Assembly: GCA_020853835.1 (NCBI GenBank)
Contig: JADYYC010000182.1
Location: forward strand, 1 to 5,404
Direction: 5' to 3'
Length of the DNA: 5,404 nt
Origin: Anaerolineales bacterium
Lineage (GTDB): Bacteria > Chloroflexota > Anaerolineae > Anaerolineales > UBA4823
This document shows positions 1 to 5,404 of this stretch, piece after piece. The position numbers and the translations under genes are program-made. Within the stretch, counting starts at the first letter, position 1; every line of letters starts with the position of its first letter. The notes under the pieces are model-generated. The model saw only the letters and a list, made by a program, of their open reading frames with translations, was not told the DNA's origin and ran no database searches.

Positions 1-2062
1 AGTTGACGAGCAGCGAGCGCGGCACGACCAGCAGGCTCGCGGCGTGGGGCGCCTCCGCTCCGTTTGGCTCGTAGAGCGACCGCAGGAAGACCAGGGCCTG
101 GATGGTCTTGCCCAGCCCCATGTCGTCTGCCAGACAGCCGCCGAGCTCGTGCTCGTGCAAAAAGTGCAGCCAATCCACCCCCGCCTTTTGATAGGGGCGC
201 AGCTCGCCTACAAAACCCTGCGGGAGGGGCCTGGCCTGGATGCCGGAGAACTCGCCCTTGAGCAGGCCGCGCAGACGGGCTCTGCGGTGGGCAAATTCAT
301 CCTCCTGGATGACGGAATCGGCGCTGGCGAGCGCCTGCTCGATCAGCGTGACGTGTTGTCTGGCAAACCTCAGGTGGTCTTCCTGCAGGTCGCCCACGGT
401 GAAGAGGTGGCGGTAACGCTCCAGCCACTCCTCCGGCAGCTCGCCGATCGAGCCGTCGGAGAGCTTGACATAGCGCTCGTTCTTGCGCACCAGGCGGCGG
501 AACTCTTTGAGCGGGACTTCTAGCTCACCAAAATTGACGGTCGTCCGGACGTCGAACCAGTTGATGCCCGATGACACCTGGAACGAGATCGTCGGCGTGT
601 GGCGGTTTATGCGCGCCGTCTTGAGTTTTTCTTCGCCGTAGATCTCGATGCCGTCGCTTGCCAGGCGCGGCAGGGTGTTTAAGATGAAATCGACGGGGTG
701 GGCGCGGGCGCGCAGGCGGAAGAAGCCAGGCTTTGCCGGCAGGGGGGCGCGCTTCAACCCGATCGCGCTGCTGATCAGAAGGTCGTAGACCGCCTGCTCT
801 TCGAGCGACTTGCGATGGATCTTCACCAGCCTCATCGAGCCGGGCTCCTGGCGCAGGCTGTGCACCTGGAAGGCGCCGCTGTAGGGGAGCTCGTACCCGT
901 CATAGGCAAAGCGGAGTTGGATGAGCAGTTCGCCGCCGCTCTCGTTCAAGTACAGGCGCGGCGTCGGGTCGCACTCGATCTCGTCCCAGGCAACCCCCCC
1001 TCCGGCGAGGGCGGCCTGCTGCGAAAGCTCGAGCAGGTAGTTGTCGGCGAAGGCAGCTTCGTCTGAAGCCGGGATGTAGATCTCGGGATAGTCCTGGAAC
1101 TGGAGCAGCAAATCCAGGCTGGCGCGGTCTTTCAGTTCGACGACGCGCTCGCCGATCAGAACCCAGATCGGGTTTTCGTTGAGGAGCTGGAGCGGCTGAC
1201 CCTCAAACTCAAGCGTTGCGTCCTGCACGCTGAATTGCAAGCTCAAATGCAAGCCCAGGCTCGAGCGCTCGATTTGCAGGCGGGTTTCCCCGGCTGCGGG
1301 CAGGATTTCGACCCGGCGCTCGAAGGGTTGGTTCAGGCTGCCAAGCGCCACCAGCCCGCCAACCTGCCGGACAAGCGGCAGGAAGGTTTTCAGCGCAGGC
1401 TGCGAGGCGAGGTTCTGGAAGCGCTTTCGTTCATAAATGAGGTTCGCCAGACCGACCGCTTCGCGGCCGGCGTTCAGACAGCCCTCCGGGTCGAGCGGCT
1501 GGAATGGCTGGCGCATGCGCGCCGTCAGTTCGGGGTGGCCGCTGGTGATCGCGGCCCAGTCGGGTTGGGTCTGCGGGCCGGGTTGGAGGCTCTTGGGAAG
1601 GGCGTTGAGAGGCAGGATGTGCGGCAGGATACGCCAGGCGGGATCGCCCCCCGCCGGATCCTTTTGGAGGCTGAAGAACAGGTAATATGGGGCGGGGCGG
1701 GGGCGCGGCCGAGACCCGTTGGACGTGGCAAGCAGGCGCTCGATGCGCGTCTGCCATTCGGCCGGGGCGAGCTCGACCAGGCGGTCTCGGACCGCCAGCC
1801 ATGCCGCTACGTCGTGCTCGCAGATCAGCCCGCGCGAGGCGTGGCTGCAACTGCACTTGAGCAGCAGGCGCTGTTTGTCGATTTTGAACTGGACGCGGTG
1901 TTTGCGCGGGTCTTGAACCGTGCAGACCGCGCTCAGCTCGGCGAGTTCCTGGACCGCGGCGCGCCCCTGCTCGTAAAGATCGACGCCGAGGTGGAAAATT
2001 TCAGGATCGACCGATTGGATCAGCCGTTCCAGGTTGAACGTTTCCAGGTCAATTTTGTGCAT
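1..2062 (-). CDS. SWIM zinc-finger SNF2-family DNA helicase/translocase, N-terminal part (3' end beyond left edge)
   Basis: This reading frame runs without a stop from ATG at 2062 to the left edge: 687 residues, with the C-terminal half of the helicase missing. Residues 70-83 carry a SWIM-type zinc finger (CxC at 70/72, CxH at 81/83), a fold associated with DNA or protein binding. A basic Arg-Pro linker (118-125) follows. Residues from about 130 to 600 match the style of the bacterial SNF2-associated region, including WFDV at 502 and RYVKLSDGS at 530-538. The ATPase core then begins: LRPYQ (621-625), Walker A motif DDMGLGKT (646-653) and motif Ia VVPRSLL (679-685). The DEAH box and lobe 2 (motifs IV-VI) lie outside the window. 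Such proteins use ATP to translocate on duplex DNA and remodel protein-DNA complexes; the target here is unknown. AAGG lies four bases before the start, and no competing start is close. The family call is firm; the role is not. Confidence 0.93.
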   Translation of the reverse strand, partial: MHKIDLETFNLERLIQSVDPEIFHLGVDLYEQGRAAVQELAELSAVCTVQDPRKHRVQFKIDKQRLLLKCSCSHASRGLICEHDVAAWLAVRDRLVELAPAEWQTRIERLLATSNGSRPRPRPAPYYLFFSLQKDPAGGDPAWRILPHILPLNALPKSLQPGPQTQPDWAAITSGHPELTARMRQPFQPLDPEGCLNAGREAVGLANLIYERKRFQNLASQPALKTFLPLVRQVGGLVALGSLNQPFERRVEILPAAGETRLQIERSSLGLHLSLQFSVQDATLEFEGQPLQLLNENPIWVLIGERVVELKDRASLDLLLQFQDYPEIYIPASDEAAFADNYLLELSQQAALAGGGVAWDEIECDPTPRLYLNESGGELLIQLRFAYDGYELPYSGAFQVHSLRQEPGSMRLVKIHRKSLEEQAVYDLLISSAIGLKRAPLPAKPGFFRLRARAHPVDFILNTLPRLASDGIEIYGEEKLKTARINRHTPTISFQVSSGINWFDVRTTVNFGELEVPLKEFRRLVRKNERYVKLSDGSIGELPEEWLERYRHLFTVGDLQEDHLRFARQHVTLIEQALASADSVIQEDEFAHRRARLRGLLKGEFSGIQARPLPQGFVGELRPYQKAGVDWLHFLHEHELGGCLADDMGLGKTIQALVFLRSLYEPNGAEAPHAASLLVVPRSLLVN

Positions 2063-2066
2063 AGAG

Positions 2067-2070
2067 CCTT
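2067..2070 (-). promoter_or_regulatory. Weak ribosome binding site of the SNF2 gene
   Basis: The minus strand reads AAGG four bases before the ATG at 2062. It is a short, tightly spaced Shine-Dalgarno match. It is the only purine-rich match near the start, and it lies just downstream of the intergenic hairpin, so folding of that hairpin could affect ribosome access. Confidence 0.45.
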
Positions 2071-2076
2071 GAATTT

Positions 2077-2127
2077 AACCGACAGGAGCGTCCGGGAAGG
2101 CGGACATCCCGGCGCTTCCTGTCAGTT
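2077..2127 (-). other. Strong imperfect intergenic hairpin upstream of the SNF2 gene
   Basis: In the 104-base gap between the PLP enzyme and SNF2 genes, GACAGGA (2081-2087) pairs with TCCTGTC (2117-2123), GCG (2088-2090) with CGC (2113-2115), and CCGGGA (2092-2097) with TCCCGG (2107-2112). This gives 16 pairs, with single-base bulges at 2091 and 2116 and a nine-base loop (2098-2106). Three further pairs (2077-2079 with 2125-2127) extend it past one mismatch. In the minus-strand transcript the stem is followed by GGUUAAAUUC rather than a U run, so it is not a classic rho-independent terminator. It could be a 3'-end stabiliser for the upstream message, a partial terminator, a leader structure for the SNF2 gene, or a dispersed palindromic repeat. 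The pairing is directly visible; the function is inferred. Confidence 0.7.
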
Positions 2128-2166
2128 GGTTTGCGTGCTGAAGGAATTCTCCAGCGAAAGAACCGA

Positions 2167-3636
2167 TCAATACGCCAGGCCAACCTCGCGGTTGAATTCT
2201 TCGATCAAGGCGTCGATTTGCGCCACCTGACCGGGGAGTTCCTTCCAGTAATGGCGGTCGTACCATTGATCTTGAATTTCCGGGTAAGTCTTCCCCTGCT
2301 GCTCGACCCAGGTGTAGTACTTCAGGTTGTGAACCCGGCGGCGCTCGACGTAGCTCAGCTCGAGCAGGTTGTCGATGGACTGGCCCAGCATATAGCGCGA
2401 GAAGTGGGCCGCGGCGTCGCGCTCGCTATACGCCCCGAATTCTTCGTGCATCTCGCGGATGCGGCTGCCGTAAAGCTCCATCGAATCGGTCAGCACCGAC
2501 AGCACGATGTCCTGCTCGCCCAACTCGTAGTACTTGGCGAATTTGATTGCCGAAAGCAGGTTCCCGATGCCCGAGAAGCCGAACAGGTCGAGCTTTTTGA
2601 CGACCGCTTCGGGCACGCCTGATTTGACCAGGTACTCTTTTCCCGCCGGCTCGTTGAAAAGCCGGGCGAGGTTGACCACGGCGTTGTCGTCGATGGCAAC
2701 CACCATGTCGGTGTTGAGCAGGTTATGGATCCAGGGGACGTGCTTGTCGCCGATGCCCTCGATGCGGTGGGCGCCGAAACCGTTCTCCAGCAGGGTGGGG
2801 CATTGGAGCGCTTCGCTGGCGACGATCTTGCTGGTGGGGTAAAGCGTCTTTAGATAGTCGCCGCAAGCGATGGTGCCGGCCGATCCCGTGGCGGAAATCA
2901 GGCCGCGATACTCGTCGCCGGGGCGCATAGTCATCTCAAGGATCTCCTGCATGGCGTGCCCGGTGACTTCGTAGTGCCAGAGGTAGTTGCCGAACTCGTC
3001 AAACTGGTTGAAGATCATCAGGTCCTGGCCCGAACGGCGCAGCTCCCAGCATTTGTCAAAGATCTCTTTGACGTTGGACTCGGAGCCGGGCGTGGCGATG
3101 ACCTCGCCGGCGATTTCGGAGAGCCACTCGAAGCGCTCGCGGCTCATGCCCTCGGGCAGGATGGCGATCGATTCGCAGGCGAGCAGGGCCGAGTCGTAAG
3201 CGCCGCCGCGGCAGTAATTGCCGGTGGAAGGCCAGACCGCCTTCTGGGTGGTCGGGTCGAACTGCCCCGTGACGAGGCGCGGCACCAGGCAGCCAAACGC
3301 GGCGCCGACTTTGTGCGATCCGGTGGGGATCCACTTGCCAACCAGCATGATGATGCGGGCCGGCACGCCGGTCAGGCTGGGAGGCAGTTCAAGGTAGTTT
3401 ACCTTGCCATAGCCGCCGCCTTTTACGACTGGCTCGTTCTTCCACGTGATGCGAAACAGGTTGAGCGGGTTGACATCCCACAGCCCAATACCGGCAAGCT
3501 TTGCCTTGATCTCGGCCGGGATCAAATCGGGGTTTTTCATCTGGGCGAAGGTCGGGATGATGATGTTCCGCTCCCGCACGCGTTGGATGGCGCGCTGCCG
3601 CCGTTCTTTTTCAATCGTTAAGTCAATTTTGGCCAT
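2167..3636 (-). CDS. Fold-type II PLP-dependent enzyme, cysteine synthase/TrpB-like, substrate unknown
   Basis: This complete 489-residue protein has the hallmarks of the tryptophan synthase beta/cysteine synthase superfamily. PTGSHK ends in Lys109, the predicted Schiff-base lysine for pyridoxal phosphate. STGN (137-140) corresponds to the substrate-binding asparagine loop. ATGSAGT (249-255) is the glycine-rich cofactor-phosphate loop. GFSGIGN (353-359) resembles the GISSGAN loop of cysteine synthase, and TDSMELYGSR (383-392) resembles its PDSGERYLS, making Ser385 the likely pyridine-nitrogen contact. It is far longer than cysteine synthase (about 310 residues), with roughly 60 extra N-terminal and 95 extra C-terminal residues. 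The N-terminus is highly charged, with no signal peptide or membrane segment, so it should be cytoplasmic. The TrpB catalytic glutamate before the Gly-rich GAGQ loop has no counterpart: serine precedes TGN. It is therefore probably not a tryptophan synthase. It may act as a lyase, synthase or deaminase on an amino acid; the substrate cannot be read from sequence. The start is supported by AGGAG ten bases upstream. It lies 33 bases after the glycosyltransferase gene. Confidence 0.93.
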   Translation of the reverse strand: MAKIDLTIEKERRQRAIQRVRERNIIIPTFAQMKNPDLIPAEIKAKLAGIGLWDVNPLNLFRITWKNEPVVKGGGYGKVNYLELPPSLTGVPARIIMLVGKWIPTGSHKVGAAFGCLVPRLVTGQFDPTTQKAVWPSTGNYCRGGAYDSALLACESIAILPEGMSRERFEWLSEIAGEVIATPGSESNVKEIFDKCWELRRSGQDLMIFNQFDEFGNYLWHYEVTGHAMQEILEMTMRPGDEYRGLISATGSAGTIACGDYLKTLYPTSKIVASEALQCPTLLENGFGAHRIEGIGDKHVPWIHNLLNTDMVVAIDDNAVVNLARLFNEPAGKEYLVKSGVPEAVVKKLDLFGFSGIGNLLSAIKFAKYYELGEQDIVLSVLTDSMELYGSRIREMHEEFGAYSERDAAAHFSRYMLGQSIDNLLELSYVERRRVHNLKYYTWVEQQGKTYPEIQDQWYDRHYWKELPGQVAQIDALIEEFNREVGLAY

Positions 3637-3646
3637 GGGATTTCTA

Positions 3647-3651
3647 CTCCT
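3647..3651 (-). promoter_or_regulatory. Ribosome binding site of the PLP enzyme gene
   Basis: The minus strand reads AGGAG ten bases before the ATG at 3636, a good Shine-Dalgarno sequence at slightly long spacing. It fixes the start of the PLP enzyme and lies inside the 33-base gap after the glycosyltransferase stop. That gap contains no terminator, which supports co-transcription. Confidence 0.7.
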
Positions 3652-3669
3652 GATGAAATGATAATGGTT

Positions 3670-4650
3670 TTATATTTCGATTTTTGTCAGTTTCGAGCGT
3701 TCCCGCTCTAATGTCTGAGGGTCGTCGCGCACGATGTAGAGCGGGCGGCCGCGCGCCTCGTCGTAAAGCCGCCCGATGTATTCGCCCAGGATCCCGAGCG
3801 AGATGAGCTGCACCCCGCCCAGAAACAGCACCGCGATGAGCGTGGTGGCCTGGCCGAAGAATGCCTGCTGACCGATCAGGCGCATGATGATCACGATCGG
3901 GATCGCCAGGATGCTGATCCCCGCGGAGAAGAAGCCAACATACGTGGCAAGCTGGAGCGGAAAGTATGAGAAACCGGTCACGGCGTCGCTGGCGAACTTG
4001 ACCATCTTTTTCAAGGGGTACTTGGTCTCGCCGGCGAAGCGGGCATGGCGTTTGTAGCTCACCCCGGTCTGGCGAAACCCGACCCAGACGGACATGCCGC
4101 GCAGGAAGCGGTGGCGCTCACGCATGCTGTTGAGCACGTTCACCACCTTGCGGTCCAGCAGGCGGAAATCGCCCGTGTCCAGCGGGATGTCCACATCGGT
4201 GATGCGGTAGATCAGGCGGTAAAACAGCGAGGCGGTGAAGAGCTTGAACCAGGTCTCGCCTTCGCGCTCGGTGCGGATGGCGTAGACCACCTCGTAACCC
4301 TCCCGCCAGCGAGCGATCATCTCGGGGATCACTTCGGGCGGGTCTTGCAGATCCGAATCGATGATGACGACCGCCTCGCCGCGGCTGTAATCCAGCCCGG
4401 CGGTGACCGCAAGCTGGTGCCCGAAGTTGCGCGCAAAGATGACCGGGCGCACGCGCGGGTCCTGGCGGGCAAGCTCGCGCATGATCTCGGATGAGTTGTC
4501 GCGCGAACCGTCGTCGATGAGCACCAGCTCCCAGGTCTCGCCGAGGGGTTGAAGCGCCTCGCGGACGCGGCGATAAAACTCGGGCAGCGTGGCCGATTCG
4601 TTGAAGATGGGCGCAACGACGGATATGACGGGTTTGTTATCTTGTTCCAT
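3670..4650 (-). CDS. Membrane-anchored family 2 glycosyltransferase (GtrB/ArnC/DPM1-like polyprenyl-phosphate sugar transferase)
   Basis: This complete 326-residue protein probably moves a sugar from a nucleotide donor to a polyprenyl (undecaprenyl) phosphate on the cytoplasmic face of the membrane, supplying a lipid-linked sugar for later surface-glycan or protein modification. The GT-A domain shows VVAPIFNES (11-19), the nucleotide-binding DDG (46-48), NFG (75-77) and the metal-binding DxD within DSDLQDPPE (98-106). TGDFRLLDR (159-167) and the RGM..WVGF stretch (184-192) are typical of GtrB/ArnC relatives. Two hydrophobic spans at about 231-258 and 268-290 are the C-terminal membrane anchors, closed by the family signature GEYIGRLYDEARGRPLYIV (289-307). 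Length is normal for the group. The start is the first ATG, 31 bases after the methyltransferase stop; only a weak AAAGA-type purine stretch precedes it. The sugar and final acceptor cannot be deduced, because no flippase or further glycan gene is in view. Confidence 0.94.
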   Translation of the reverse strand: MEQDNKPVISVVAPIFNESATLPEFYRRVREALQPLGETWELVLIDDGSRDNSSEIMRELARQDPRVRPVIFARNFGHQLAVTAGLDYSRGEAVVIIDSDLQDPPEVIPEMIARWREGYEVVYAIRTEREGETWFKLFTASLFYRLIYRITDVDIPLDTGDFRLLDRKVVNVLNSMRERHRFLRGMSVWVGFRQTGVSYKRHARFAGETKYPLKKMVKFASDAVTGFSYFPLQLATYVGFFSAGISILAIPIVIIMRLIGQQAFFGQATTLIAVLFLGGVQLISLGILGEYIGRLYDEARGRPLYIVRDDPQTLERERSKLTKIEI

Positions 4651-4681
4651 TTTCTTTATTAATCATCGGCGTCAATTAAAA

Positions 4682-5404
4682 TCACTTTGATCGACACGGA
4701 AGGAAAATGTTTTGCTCTTCGAGATATGCAGACCGGTCTTCAAATAACAGGCGTTGCTGCGCCGGTTGGCCCAGATCGACGAACTTGGGTGGGAGATTGT
4801 TGCCAGGCGCTTCGGGGTCGTAAACCTCGCGCTCCATGGGGCGGATGCGCAATTGGCCTTTTTCAGCGAGCTGTAGCCTCTCACGGGCAATTCTTACATA
4901 TTCGGGCATGATCTCCGCTCCGGCTGCTTTGCGGGAGTGCATCAACGCCGCGATTAGCGTGGTGCCCGAGCCGAGGAAGGGATCGAAAACCCAATCCCGC
5001 TCATCCGTAAAGGCCAGGACCAGGCGCTCGACCAATTCTACTGGAAATTGGGCGGGATGCTCGGTTTTTTCAACGTGATTGGATTTCACGTTCGGGATCT
5101 CCCAGATATCAGTCGGGTTCTTACCCAAAGGATTGCCGGAATACTCGCCTCGTTTTGGCCCTTTGAAATGCTTTTTTTGCGGATATTTCTGCGGAACACG
5201 CACCGCGTCCAGGTTGAATTTGTAGTCGTCCTGCTTGGTGAACCATAGAATCACTTCGTATCTTCCCGAGAACCGGCGTGAGGCGTGCAGCCCGTGCCCA
5301 AAGTGCCAGACGATCCGGTTGCGCAGCTTGAGGCCCAAATCCGCAAAGATGGGGTAGAGCAGGATGTCCAGCGGGATAATGCGCCCGTTATCCACATAAT
5401 TTCC
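4682..5404 (-). CDS. Beta-class site-specific DNA methyltransferase (N6-adenine or N4-cytosine), C-terminal part (5' end beyond right edge)
   Basis: The frame is open to the right edge (first complete codon GGA at 5404-5402), giving 240 visible residues. A GTG at 5395 is in frame but is unlikely to be the true start, since family-like sequence continues above it. Numbering from that codon: RNRIVWHFGHG (25-35) and GRYEVILWFTK (44-54) belong to the catalytic-domain core. Residues of about 55-112 are the likely target-recognition region. HPAQFPVELVERL (113-125) is motif X, FDPFLGSGTT (137-146) is motif I, which binds S-adenosylmethionine, and GAEI (159-162) is motif II. Target region before motifs X and I is the beta-class order. 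The catalytic (D/S)PP(Y/W) motif IV must lie outside the window, so catalytic competence and target base cannot be judged. No restriction endonuclease follows it; one could lie upstream. By hand count 4681-5400 is about 54% GC, lower than neighbouring genes, suggesting acquisition. A tail of some 65 residues follows motif II. Confidence 0.92.
   Translation of the reverse strand, partial: GNYVDNGRIIPLDILLYPIFADLGLKLRNRIVWHFGHGLHASRRFSGRYEVILWFTKQDDYKFNLDAVRVPQKYPQKKHFKGPKRGEYSGNPLGKNPTDIWEIPNVKSNHVEKTEHPAQFPVELVERLVLAFTDERDWVFDPFLGSGTTLIAALMHSRKAAGAEIMPEYVRIARERLQLAEKGQLRIRPMEREVYDPEAPGNNLPPKFVDLGQPAQQRLLFEDRSAYLEEQNIFLPCRSK

Noticed and set aside
44..1066. Plus-strand open frames at 44-523 and 698-1066
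   Set aside because: Both are antisense to the SNF2 gene and have no recognisable motifs. The minus-strand frame is uninterrupted and contains the Walker A motif here.
2077..2127. Rho-independent terminator after the PLP gene
   Set aside because: The stem is strong, but no U tract follows it on either strand, so I list it as a hairpin of unknown function rather than a terminator.
2128..2166. Possible promoter (TTGATC then GAGAAT) before the SNF2 gene
   Set aside because: The spacing is about 13 bases and the -10 match is poor. A promoter in this gap is possible but not supported by sequence.
1235..2230. Long plus-strand open frame of 331 codons
   Set aside because: It lies antisense to the SNF2 gene, whose frame carries the SWIM and helicase motifs. 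The plus-strand product shows no recognisable domain, and it overlaps the intergenic hairpin and the PLP gene end. Long antisense frames are expected in GC-rich coding DNA.
2956..3621. Plus-strand open frame of 221 codons
   Set aside because: It is antisense to the PLP enzyme core, where the cofactor-binding motifs are clear, and its own product has no family features.
2167..3636. Tryptophan synthase beta chain (TrpB/TrpB2) for the PLP enzyme
   Set aside because: The lysine motif is TrpB-like, but the catalytic glutamate context is missing, the C-terminal loop is cysteine-synthase-like, and no trpA or other trp gene is adjacent.
4045..4494. Plus-strand open frame of 149 codons
   Set aside because: It is antisense to the catalytic domain of the glycosyltransferase (DDG and DxD motifs), with no motifs of its own.
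4651..4681. Possible promoter (TTGACG followed by TAATAA) before the glycosyltransferase
   Set aside because: The two elements are only about eight bases apart, too close for a sigma-70-type promoter, and the gap is just 31 bases. Read-through from the methyltransferase gene is the simpler view.

Overview
The window is a bacterial chromosomal segment, fairly GC-rich (about 60-65% in most parts sampled by eye). All four recognisable genes lie on the minus strand, so transcription runs from high to low coordinates. Two genes are cut by the window edges. The gene content and GC level would fit an environmental lineage such as Chloroflexota (Anaerolineae-like). That placement is a low-confidence impression: there is no rRNA or other marker gene here.

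In transcription order the layout is: (1) 5404-4682, the C-terminal part of a beta-class DNA methyltransferase, with its start and motif IV beyond the right edge; (2) 4650-3670, a complete membrane-anchored family 2 glycosyltransferase of the GtrB/ArnC/dolichol-phosphate-mannose-synthase type; (3) 3636-2167, a complete 489-residue fold-type II PLP enzyme related to cysteine synthase and TrpB but of unassigned substrate; (4) 2062-1, the N-terminal 687 residues of a bacterial SNF2-family helicase with a SWIM zinc finger, running off the left edge just after helicase motif Ia.

The gaps are 31, 33 and 104 bases. The first two are short enough for one co-transcribed unit. The third holds a strong imperfect hairpin immediately upstream of the SNF2 ribosome binding site. 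No gap exceeds 300 bases, and I see no tRNA, rRNA, CRISPR array, insertion sequence or phage gene.

The genes do not form one obvious pathway. The methyltransferase and the SNF2 protein both act on DNA. The glycosyltransferase acts at the membrane on lipid-linked sugars. The PLP enzyme is metabolic. The methyltransferase gene is about 54% GC by hand count, roughly ten points below the genes beside it, which hints at a separate origin. The most interesting items are the PLP enzyme's mixed motif set, the leader hairpin, and the possibility, unproven, that the methyltransferase and SNF2 protein flank or belong to a defence-type locus.
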